Below are positions 1 to 5,897 of a stretch of DNA of 5,897 nucleotides, one piece after another. The stretch covers positions 11,511 to 17,407 of the forward strand of contig DMPQ01000002.1 of NCBI GenBank assembly GCA_003455945.1, in the 5' to 3' direction. The position numbers and the translations under genes are program-made. Position 1 is the first letter of the stretch. Each line of letters begins with the position of its first letter. The notes below the pieces were generated by a model. That model saw only the letters and a list, made by a program, of their open reading frames with translations, was not told where the DNA came from and searched no databases. The stretch comes from Planctomycetaceae bacterium (GTDB lineage Bacteria > Planctomycetota > Planctomycetia > Pirellulales > Pirellulaceae).

Positions 1-32
1 ACGGAGTGGCCGGGCCCACGGTCACGGGAAAC

Positions 33-1280
33 TCACTTCGCCATCGCGTCGGCCGCCGCCTCGATTCGCCGATCGAGTTCGTCGATCTTCAGTCGCACCG
101 ATACGACATACGGCTCCTCACCCGCGGTCCAGTGCCCGTAGGTCGTGGTGACGATCGTTCCGTCAGGCAGCACTTCGACCCCCGGATAGGCACAGTCGGC
201 TCCCTTGGTGTTGTCCATCAGGCGGACCCGATACTGACCTTCGTTGCCGCGGCGGATATCGTCCCAGGTGCCGACCCACGCGACCCAGTCGCCGGCGGTC
301 GGACTGAGCAGCGTGGTGTCGCGGAAGCTGACGAACAGGCGCCCGTCGGGCAGGTACTTGGCGGTGTGGCGATCTCCGGTCAGCGATCCGGGGAGCGGCA
401 CCGGATCGGTCCAGCTCTTCCCTTCGTCGCGACTGAAGATGACGTGCGAGTTGCGACGGCGGGCGTTCTCGCGGAGCAGCACCGCGATCTCGCTGCCGTC
501 CGGAGAGCGGATGAAGCCCGGTTCGCACAGATGGATGTCGCTGCCGCTCCAGACCGTCTCGGGCTCGCTCCACGTCAGTCCTCCGTCGGTCGAACGGACG
601 GCGTACAGCGTGAAGGTGATCGGTTTGGACTGCTGTGATCCCTCGGCGATGTAGCGTCCGTCGTCATGGAACATCGCCAGATAGTGCCCCGCTCCGGTAC
701 GAACCGGTTCGCAGAACCCCATCACGACGATGCCTCCCCAATCGCCGACCGGCTCGAGTTCGCTCCAGGTCGAGCCGTCGTCTTCGCTGACCGCCAGGCG
801 AGCCGGATGGAGGCCGGACCAGAGAATCAGTCGCTTCTTCCCCGCCGCGTCGATCGTCCGATGAATGGTCGGCACTTCCTTCGACGTCGCCCACGACTCG
901 GGAACCGGCAGTCGATCGGACCAGGTGACCCCTCCGTCCTCGCTGCGCTTCATCACGATCGAACCGCGGCCATGCCCTTGCGGATAGACGCACAGGATCG
1001 TGCGGCCATCTTCGAGCAGCACGGTAGTCGGGTGCCCGAGATACTGACCCGTCTGACGATCGACGATCGTCTGGTGATCGGTCTCGCCGGCCAGATCGAG
1101 CAGCGGGATCGAGTAGCCTCGCGACACCGGCGGGCGCTCGTCCTGAGCCGCGGCGATCGACGTCGACAGAGCGACGAGAAGCACGATGGGGACGGTGGCG
1201 ATGGCGAGACTTCGAGGCGTCCGGTTTCGATCTCGGTCGGTTGAGTCGAACGCAGCGTCGCGAGAAGTGGTGCGCGGCAT
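33..1280 (-). CDS. Secreted Asp-box (BNR) sialidase-like protein
   Basis: A complete 415-residue protein. A Sec signal peptide is visible: a basic N-terminal stretch, a hydrophobic core (SLAIATVPIVLLVALSTSIA) and an AAA-Q cleavage site near residue 45. Four Asp-boxes mark a six-bladed propeller: SEDGGVTW (113-120), SEDDGSTW (165-172), STDGGLTW (230-237) and SRDEGKSW (283-290). By motif position, Glu253 (CEPGF), Arg270 (LLREN), Arg319 (SFRDT) and Tyr365 (CAYPGVEVLPDG) could match the sialidase Glu, second and third Arg, and Tyr nucleophile. The RIP arginine is replaced by His83 (LGHPTTV), and no clear acid/base Asp is seen in YPQGHGRG. It may therefore act on another acidic sugar, or bind without hydrolysis. 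The frame is open far upstream through the aldolase gene, but the signal peptide and AGGA site place the start at 1280. It would be exported, downstream of the aldolase in the same orientation. Confidence 0.9.
   Translation of the reverse strand: MPRTTSRDAAFDSTDRDRNRTPRSLAIATVPIVLLVALSTSIAAAQDERPPVSRGYSIPLLDLAGETDHQTIVDRQTGQYLGHPTTVLLEDGRTILCVYPQGHGRGSIVMKRSEDGGVTWSDRLPVPESWATSKEVPTIHRTIDAAGKKRLILWSGLHPARLAVSEDDGSTWSELEPVGDWGGIVVMGFCEPVRTGAGHYLAMFHDDGRYIAEGSQQSKPITFTLYAVRSTDGGLTWSEPETVWSGSDIHLCEPGFIRSPDGSEIAVLLRENARRRNSHVIFSRDEGKSWTDPVPLPGSLTGDRHTAKYLPDGRLFVSFRDTTLLSPTAGDWVAWVGTWDDIRRGNEGQYRVRLMDNTKGADCAYPGVEVLPDGTIVTTTYGHWTAGEEPYVVSVRLKIDELDRRIEAAADAMAK
1146..1280 (-). other. Sec-type signal peptide of the sialidase-like protein
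   Basis: Residues 1-45: a 23-residue charged N-region rich in Arg and Asp, a hydrophobic core of about 20 residues, and small residues Ala43-Ala44-Ala45 before Gln46, fitting signal peptidase I. No lipobox cysteine is present and no twin-arginine pair precedes the core. The N-region is longer than usual, but no later Met exists that would give a shorter one. Confidence 0.85.
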
Positions 1281-1414
1281 GTCGGGAAGTTCCTGAAGGG
1301 AGCAGCGGGAGGTCGGTTGGCTCGTCGCGGATGTGGTCCGATCGCCACGACGCGCCGCGACCGAAGACACCAGGTCGAGAGGAGAGCGACGTCGACTGCG
1401 CGATGTCGATGGCG
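1281..1414 (-). other. 134-bp gap between aldolase and sialidase-like genes
   Basis: I see no convincing hairpin-plus-T-run terminator, no clear sigma-70 -35/-10 pair on the minus strand, and no small gene with coding support. The gap is longer than in tightly packed operons but can be bridged by one transcript. A promoter of non-sigma-70 type cannot be excluded by eye. Confidence 0.5.
1291..1294 (-). promoter_or_regulatory. Possible ribosome binding site of the sialidase-like gene
   Basis: The minus strand has AGGA, then ten bases (ACTTCCCGAC), then the ATG at 1280. The spacing is a little longer than ideal and the match is short, so this gives modest support. The signal peptide that begins at this Met is the stronger evidence for the start. 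Confidence 0.4.
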
Positions 1415-2332
1415 CTACGGCGAGGCGATCCAATCGAAAAAGCCGAGATTCGTCAGTTCGGCTCGCAGTGCCGCGACTTCCGCCGCATCGAGCGTCTGTT
1501 GCGGAGCGCGCGGCGGGCCGACCGGAACTCCCAACATCTCCATCACCGCCTTGCCCGATCCGGCGAAGCCGTGTCGGATCAGAGTGCGGATCGTCAGGAC
1601 CGAGCGATACTGCTCGTCGCGTGCCGCGCTCAGGTCCCCTCGGTCGAACGCTCGCATGATCCGATGGTGGACCGGCGCGGCGAAGTTGTAGGTCGCACCG
1701 ACCGCACCGACCGCTCCCAGCACGAGTGCCGCGAGGAGCATCTCGTCGAAACCGAAGGCGATGTCGAACCGCCCGCCGGCCGCTCTCAGGCACTGCTGAT
1801 AGGCGTACAGGTCCTGGTTCGTGAACTTGAGTCCCGCGAAGTTCGGGATCGAATCGCCGACCGATTCCAGCAGGTCGGGCATCGACAGACTGACGCCGGT
1901 CAGCAACGGGATGTCGTAGAAGTAGAACGGCGTTGCAGGAGCCGCTCCGGCAATCGAACGACACCAATCGAGCAGGACCGGAACGGAGCGCGGCTTGAAG
2001 TAGCTCGGCGCTACCGCCGCGACGGCCAGCGCACCGAGACGCTGCGCCTGTGCGGCCATCGCCTGTGCCTCGGGGAGCGAGTTGGCACCGACATGCACGA
2101 CGACTTGCATCTCGGTCCCGCGCGCGACCTGCAGCCAGCGTTCGGCCAGACGAAGTCGCTCATCGACGGTCAGCGACTGACTTTCTCCCGTGCTGCCGCC
2201 GACGAAGACCTTGGTCACGCCGCGGGAAAGCAGATGAGAGAGCTGCCGTTCGACGACCGACAGGTCGAGGTCGCCGGCGGAATCGAACGGCGTGTGAACG
2301 GCAGCGACCAGACCGACCAATCTGCAGGTCAT
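1415..2332 (-). CDS. N-acetylneuraminate lyase-like aldolase (DHDPS/NAL family)
   Basis: A complete 305-residue class I aldolase of the dihydrodipicolinate synthase / N-acetylneuraminate lyase family, a normal length for it. It is closer to NAL (nanA) than to dapA. It carries GGSTGES at 45-51 (DHDPS has GTTGE), the catalytic Tyr139 in FYFYDIP, the Schiff-base Lys169 in GLKFT, a FGFDE motif at 193-197 matching E. coli GYDE (Asp191/Glu192), and GATYN at 212-216. E. coli NanA has GSTYN there, with Ser208 contacting substrate, so this protein has Ala213 instead. The expected reaction is reversible cleavage of a 2-keto-3-deoxy sugar acid to pyruvate and an aldehyde sugar such as ManNAc. There is no signal peptide, so it should be cytoplasmic. 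The start ATG is supported by a GGAG site six bases upstream. It lies between two genes for exported proteins, suggesting catabolism of an imported product. A KDG-type or other ulosonate aldolase remains possible. Confidence 0.93.
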   Translation of the reverse strand: MTCRLVGLVAAVHTPFDSAGDLDLSVVERQLSHLLSRGVTKVFVGGSTGESQSLTVDERLRLAERWLQVARGTEMQVVVHVGANSLPEAQAMAAQAQRLGALAVAAVAPSYFKPRSVPVLLDWCRSIAGAAPATPFYFYDIPLLTGVSLSMPDLLESVGDSIPNFAGLKFTNQDLYAYQQCLRAAGGRFDIAFGFDEMLLAALVLGAVGAVGATYNFAAPVHHRIMRAFDRGDLSAARDEQYRSVLTIRTLIRHGFAGSGKAVMEMLGVPVGPPRAPQQTLDAAEVAALRAELTNLGFFDWIASP

Positions 2333-2428
2333 CGTCGACTCCGAAATGGCGCGTGGCGAACCGGTAAGGGAACGGCGACCGAAGGGGGCGACGACCGACC
2401 GCAGCGGCAGCGGCGCCGTGGTCGATGC
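2333..2428 (-). other. 96-bp gap between the large gene and the aldolase gene
   Basis: G+C-rich spacer holding the aldolase ribosome binding site near its downstream end. No strong inverted repeat, promoter or terminator is visible on the minus strand, so read-through from the large gene into the aldolase gene is plausible. Confidence 0.5.
2339..2342 (-). promoter_or_regulatory. Ribosome binding site of the aldolase gene
   Basis: The minus strand reads GGAG followed by TCGACG and then the ATG, a six-base spacer. This is a good Shine-Dalgarno match in a normal position and fixes the start at 2332. The aldolase N-terminus beginning LVGLVAAVHTPF directly after this Met also matches the family's first beta strand. 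Confidence 0.65.
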
Positions 2429-5400
2429 TCAAGGTCCCAGGCGATGGATCGTCGCGTGGATCGTGCGGCGGATCGGCCGCTGCTGCGCATCGATCCAATC
2501 GGCGACGATCGACATCCCCCAGGTCGGCGCCAGTTCGGGGATCGACAGCGTGATGCGCCGTCCATCTTCCGACACCTCGACGCCGGTCACTTCCAGCGGA
2601 TGTTCGTCGACATGATTCGAGCCGTAGTCGGCGGTGCGCTTCAGCCCCCAGACGCGGACTTCGTATCGCTTCGGATCGGCCGCCGCGACTCGATCGACCG
2701 GATCCGACAACTCGATCTCGTATGCTCCCGTTCGCGCCCGCAGCTTCAGCGGAACGGTCGCGGGGCGATCGGTCGGCCGGATCCGATACAGTCCGCCCGG
2801 CTCCGTCGCGCTTCCGGCCCAAGCGAACATCCCGCACAGATACAGCTGCCCGTCGCGATGGAATCGTCCTCGCATCACGCCGGTCGGAAAGTCGCCGATC
2901 GGCAACTCGCACATCCCTCCCTGTTCCAACCCCTCGATCCGCTCGAACGGGACGACGAAGACCTTGCCGTAGCCGTACGAGAGATTGAGCAGCGAGCGGT
3001 CGAGCGCTCCCCATCGCGGCGACTCGACCCAAAGCAACTCGGCCGGAGAGCGGTCGAAGGCGTTGGTGATCCAGCAGAGCGGCGGCGCCATCGCATCGTC
3101 CGAAGGATCGACGACATCGTGGTAGCCGAACATGTTGCCGTAGAAGCCACCTTCGTGCACCCAGTTGATGCGGTTCTTCGGATTCCAGTGCCCTTCCTGA
3201 TCGGTGACGATGAAGGTGCCGTCCGGATTCAGGCAGACGCCATTGGCCGCTCGAAAGCCGGTCGCGACGATCTCGGTCGTCCGCCCGTCGGCGCTGACTC
3301 GCAGCAGCGTGCCGTGATGCGGAACGATCGCGGGGAGGGCGTGGCGAGCCGACTTGGCGTACAGGAACCGTCCCTGCGAGTCACGCTGCAGTCCCATCGC
3401 GAACTCGTGGAAGTGCTCGGTCACCTGGTGATCGTCGTTGAAGCACTCGTACGAATCGATCTCGCCGTCGCCGTTCCGATCGCGCAGCACGACGAGCTGA
3501 TCACGACAGGTGACGTACGGCACGTCGTCGACCAGCAGGATGCCGAGCGGCTGGAAAAGGCCACTGGCGATCCGTCGCCAGACCAGACGCCGCGTCCCGT
3601 CCGTGTCCGGCGGCGCATTCAGCCCGTCGACTCGCCAGACATCGCCGTCCCACGTCGTCATCAACAGCGAGTCGCCGTCGGCGGTGAAGTCGAGACCGGT
3701 CGAGCGGATCAGCGCCGACCACGGATTCCGCTCCGGCAACCGAAGCGTATCGACGTCGAAGGCGCCGTCACGAGTCGTCGCGTCGACCGTCGTCTCGATC
3801 GTCGTCGGCCATCGCGCCGCCGCTCCGGCAGCGAGCAGACCCTCGAGGTCGACGGGCGAAGGGAGCGGCGCCGAGTCGATGGCGTGCTCCGGCGCGACTC
3901 GACCGAACGCCACGGTGAACGTCAGCGTCTCGTCACCTGCCGGAAGTTCCAGGCAGAGCACCTCGGCGCGATCCGAACCGAGCGACCAGCGAGGTTCGTC
4001 GCTGCCGATCACCGTCGCGACGAAGTCGCCGAGATCGACCGACGCGGCACCGGCATCGAGCAGCGAAGTCGGTCGCGCAGCGACCGCTTCCCGAACCTCG
4101 GTCGCCGCTTCGGTTTCGCGCAGCGGCCAGACGGCGATCGGAGCGTCGTCCGGCGGTCCCGCCACCGGGTCGACGGCGTCGAAGCTCGCCAGTGCCGCCG
4201 CGGACCGCTCGTTCAATTCACGAGCCGTCAGGCATCGATCGTGGAAGGTCACGTCGCGCAGTGTGCCGACGAAGCCGCTCTCGGCCGGAAAGTTCGGCGC
4301 GGTGTAGCCGATGCGGAAGACCTCCCCCTCGCGCGACTCGCTCGGCCTGAGCGTTCCCCCTCCCGACTCGCGACCGTCGATGACGAACGTCACCCGTCCG
4401 TCCGCTTCGCTCCACGTCATCGCAACATGGTGCGGCTGACCGTCGTCGACCCGATCGCGCGACGTCACGACACCGACCCAGCCGATGTCGTAGCACAAGC
4501 GTCCGCCACGAACGAAGAACGACTTGCCGTCGGGAACCCAAGCCGCTTCGGGACGCGTTCGACAGGCGATCGTGCCGTCCCGTTCGGTCAGGATCGTCGC
4601 CGAAAGCGTGAAGTCGCGTTCGGTCATCTCGAGCTCGTCGACGGCAGCGGTCTCGAGGCGCGTGCGGCCGTCGAAAGCGAGCGACGATCGCCGCGGAGGA
4701 TCGCTCGCAACGCGAATCGTTCTTCCCGACAGGTCGAGCATGTCGGGGGTCCGGTCGAGCGACGCGATCGCCAGCCTTAGCGGCCGATCGCGCGGACCGA
4801 CCTGCAGCGTGCGCGTGAAGAGCGAGGTCGAGTCGCCGGAGGTCGCGTCGCCCGAAGTCGCGAGCGACATCTGCCCCGGCATCTCGAGCACCCGCGTCGA
4901 TCCGACTCGATATTCCAGGATCGAGCGATCACCTGCCGCATGCAGCGCCAGTCGCTCGGCCCAGGCGTGCGACAGCGGACCGTACGCGCGACCGTCTCGA
5001 CCGATCGTCCGTCCGGCATCGATCAGCGATCCGCTCGACGGTTCTCCCCAACCCGGTCCGACATGCGACGCGGCGACCCGGCCGACGATCGTCGGATGGA
5101 TCTGGTGACGACCGTTGAAGTGGATCCCGTTCCAGTCGATGAACCGTTCGCGAGGGGCGTCGGTGTCGGACGACCATGCGGCGGCGAAGCTCATCAGGTC
5201 CAGGTCATAGAGCATCCAGGCGGAACCGCGAGCGACTCCGCCGGGGCCCGGATCCAGGCGGACGGCGAGCCCCTTGTAGACCAAGTGCGGCGACTCGGCC
5301 GGTGCGGCGCCGGTCGTCGGCACCTGATAGGTATTCAGCAGCGACGGACCGTAGTCCATCTCGGCCCACGGTTCGCTCTCGACCGGTTCCGGGCCGAAGG

Positions 5401-5897
5401 TGTCGCCGACGGGGAGACCCGCGAGGTAGCGGTCGTCGATCGCCGCGTACTGGCCGTCGGTCCGCTCGCGGAAGTACGCCTCGCGCACGTAATGGATGAC
5501 GTCGTACTTCTGGCGAGGCACCATCCAGGTCTGCGGCGCCATGAAGCCGAAGCCGTGCGTCAGCGTCCGATACATCGCATACGGATCGGCTCCGTTCCTC
5601 AGACGCCCTTCGGCGAAGCGAGGCGCGGTCGGGAGCGAACCGGGCTGCTCATGGTCCCCGTGGCAGTTGATGCAGAGTCGCAGATAGATCGCTTCGCCGC
5701 GCGCGAACGCTTCCGAGTCGAGCGAGCGAATCAGGCCGGCGTGGTCGACCTGCGATTCGTAGTCGGGAAGCCGAAGCGCGAAGAGCGACTCGGGAGGCTG
5801 AAGTTCGCGAGCCCGTTCGGCACCGCCGCGCCGGATCTCGCTCAGGTAGGCGACCAGATCGAGCATGGCGCGACGATCGCCGAGCGTCGCGGCGAGC
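2429..5897 (-). CDS. Multi-domain c-type cytochrome / DUF6797 / LamG / dehydrogenase-like propeller protein, 5' end outside window
   Basis: The frame stays open to the right edge, so the start lies outside. The ATG at 5866 falls inside a conserved stretch (LGDRRAMLDLVAYLSEIR) and is not taken as the start. Residues below are counted from that Met. Order: end of what resembles a planctomycete haem-binding domain (to about 25); cytochrome c segment with CINCH at 65-69 and candidate Met ligands in FGFMAPQTWM (about 107-116); DUF6797-type region (about 170-360; DYGPSLLNTY, DWNGIHFNGRHQIHP); LamG/concanavalin-like domain (about 395-552); a sorbosone/glucose-dehydrogenase-like beta-propeller (about 710-1033; HQVTEHFHEFAM, GFRAANGV, DQEGHWNPKNR); and a C-terminal beta domain ending in IHATIHRLGP. 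The c-type haem implies assembly outside the cytoplasm, so a signal peptide is expected in the missing part. The likely role is electron transfer coupled to oxidation or binding of a carbohydrate; the substrate is unknown. The family is recognised from memory; its biochemistry is not established to my knowledge. Confidence 0.9.
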   Translation of the reverse strand, partial: LAATLGDRRAMLDLVAYLSEIRRGGAERARELQPPESLFALRLPDYESQVDHAGLIRSLDSEAFARGEAIYLRLCINCHGDHEQPGSLPTAPRFAEGRLRNGADPYAMYRTLTHGFGFMAPQTWMVPRQKYDVIHYVREAYFRERTDGQYAAIDDRYLAGLPVGDTFGPEPVESEPWAEMDYGPSLLNTYQVPTTGAAPAESPHLVYKGLAVRLDPGPGGVARGSAWMLYDLDLMSFAAAWSSDTDAPRERFIDWNGIHFNGRHQIHPTIVGRVAASHVGPGWGEPSSGSLIDAGRTIGRDGRAYGPLSHAWAERLALHAAGDRSILEYRVGSTRVLEMPGQMSLATSGDATSGDSTSLFTRTLQVGPRDRPLRLAIASLDRTPDMLDLSGRTIRVASDPPRRSSLAFDGRTRLETAAVDELEMTERDFTLSATILTERDGTIACRTRPEAAWVPDGKSFFVRGGRLCYDIGWVGVVTSRDRVDDGQPHHVAMTWSEADGRVTFVIDGRESGGGTLRPSESREGEVFRIGYTAPNFPAESGFVGTLRDVTFHDRCLTARELNERSAAALASFDAVDPVAGPPDDAPIAVWPLRETEAATEVREAVAARPTSLLDAGAASVDLGDFVATVIGSDEPRWSLGSDRAEVLCLELPAGDETLTFTVAFGRVAPEHAIDSAPLPSPVDLEGLLAAGAAARWPTTIETTVDATTRDGAFDVDTLRLPERNPWSALIRSTGLDFTADGDSLLMTTWDGDVWRVDGLNAPPDTDGTRRLVWRRIASGLFQPLGILLVDDVPYVTCRDQLVVLRDRNGDGEIDSYECFNDDHQVTEHFHEFAMGLQRDSQGRFLYAKSARHALPAIVPHHGTLLRVSADGRTTEIVATGFRAANGVCLNPDGTFIVTDQEGHWNPKNRINWVHEGGFYGNMFGYHDVVDPSDDAMAPPLCWITNAFDRSPAELLWVESPRWGALDRSLLNLSYGYGKVFVVPFERIEGLEQGGMCELPIGDFPTGVMRGRFHRDGQLYLCGMFAWAGSATEPGGLYRIRPTDRPATVPLKLRARTGAYEIELSDPVDRVAAADPKRYEVRVWGLKRTADYGSNHVDEHPLEVTGVEVSEDGRRITLSIPELAPTWGMSIVADWIDAQQRPIRRTIHATIHRLGP
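3446..3481 (-). other. EF-hand-like calcium loop in the propeller
   Basis: The minus strand encodes D-R-N-G-D-G-E-I-D-S-Y-E (about residues 796-807). Acidic or polar side chains fall at loop positions 1, 3, 5, 9 and 12 and Gly at position 6, as in a calcium-binding EF-hand or dockerin loop. It lies between the LVVLR strand and CFNDDHQVTEHFHEF. Family relatives carry a similar DxNGDGExDxYE loop as I recall them. Calcium binding is inferred, not shown. Confidence 0.6.
4211..4684 (-). other. LamG / concanavalin A-like lectin domain within the large protein
   Basis: The segment begins at SSLAFDGRTRLETA and ends at FHDRCLTARELNE. It has the usual order of a LamG-type (Laminin_G_3) fold: a DFTLSATI strand, the HHVAMTWSEADGRVTFVIDG core, and the closing FVGTLRDVTFHDRCL strand. 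Such domains usually bind carbohydrate or act as spacers in secreted proteins. Here it sits between the DUF6797 region and the beta-propeller. Boundaries are estimated by eye. Confidence 0.8.
4826..4855. repeat. Two-copy 15-bp tandem repeat inside the large gene
   Basis: Two adjacent 15-base units (4826-4840 and 4841-4855) match at 13 of 15 positions. Because the unit is a multiple of three, it duplicates five residues in frame, giving SGDAT-SGDST on the minus strand. It lies in a linker between the end of the DUF6797 region and the FTRTLQVGP strand, so a small local duplication is probably tolerated there. Confidence 0.6.
5660..5674 (-). other. CxxCH covalent haem c attachment site
   Basis: Read on the minus strand these bases encode C-I-N-C-H, the signature for covalent haem attachment with His as the proximal ligand. 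It is followed by GDHEQPGSLPTAPRFAEG and then a Met-containing FGFMAPQTWM segment, which could supply the distal Met ligand. It is the only CxxCH in the visible part of the protein; the missing N-terminus could hold more. Confidence 0.92.

Noticed and set aside
6..20. Possible terminator hairpin after the sialidase-like gene (GTGG and CCAC arms around a G+C core)
   Set aside because: The stem is only four base pairs and no T-run follows on the minus strand. The window ends too soon to judge.
6..1244. Several plus-strand open frames antisense to the sialidase-like gene
   Set aside because: Arg/Gly/Ala-rich shadow translations without domains. The minus strand holds a clear Asp-box protein here.
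1281..1967. Upstream extension of the sialidase-like frame, with a Met at 1967 inside the aldolase gene
   Set aside because: The extension overlaps the aldolase in another frame and has low-complexity Arg/Ser-rich translation. The signal peptide begins at the Met at 1280.
1415..2332. Calling the aldolase dapA (4-hydroxy-tetrahydrodipicolinate synthase)
   Set aside because: The GSTGE motif, the FDE pair and TYN motif, and the sialidase-like neighbour fit the N-acetylneuraminate lyase branch better than the GTTGE-type DHDPS branch.
2160..3032. A minus-strand 290-codon frame spanning the gap between the large gene and the aldolase
   Set aside because: It is out of frame with both well-supported genes and its translation is Arg/Ser-rich with no recognisable family.
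1241..4780. A plus-strand open frame of 1,179 codons antisense to the aldolase and large genes
   Set aside because: Its codons lie exactly opposite those of both minus-strand genes, so it can stop only where they use TTA, CTA or TCA. These are rare in this G+C-rich codon usage. It ends at 4780 opposite a CTA leucine codon. Its translation is Arg-rich with no recognisable domain.

Overview
The window looks like chromosomal DNA from a planctomycete (phylum Planctomycetota). The reasons are high G+C by eye, strong use of CGA/TCG/GAC-type codons, and three genes of kinds I associate with that phylum: a large secreted protein combining c-type cytochrome, DUF6797, LamG and dehydrogenase-type propeller segments, a class I aldolase of the N-acetylneuraminate lyase family, and a secreted Asp-box (BNR) sialidase-like protein. 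The phylum call comes from recognised family patterns, not from a marker gene.

All three genes lie on the minus strand and read from the right edge to the left edge. First is a 5'-truncated gene (2429-5897) for a large, probably exported multi-domain protein with one visible CxxCH haem site. After a 96-bp gap comes the aldolase gene (1415-2332), whose product has no signal peptide and should be cytoplasmic. After a 134-bp gap comes the sialidase-like gene (33-1280), with a clear Sec-type signal peptide. No RNA gene, mobile element, CRISPR array or convincing terminator is visible. The last 32 bases at the left edge are non-coding, as far as can be seen.

The three genes could work together. 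The sialidase-like protein would release or process an acidic sugar outside the cytoplasm. The cytochrome protein would bind or oxidise a glycan-derived substrate there. The aldolase would split a 2-keto-3-deoxy sugar acid such as N-acetylneuraminate in the cytoplasm. This is inference from families and gene order. Two details suggest that the substrate may not be ordinary sialic acid. The sialidase-like protein lacks the first arginine (RIP motif) and an obvious acid/base aspartate of classical sialidases. The aldolase has Ala where E. coli NanA has the substrate-contacting Ser208. Both gaps are wide enough that one operon is likely but not proven.

Many other long open frames in this window are antisense or offset shadows. 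They arise because the genes almost never use TTA, CTA or TCA codons.
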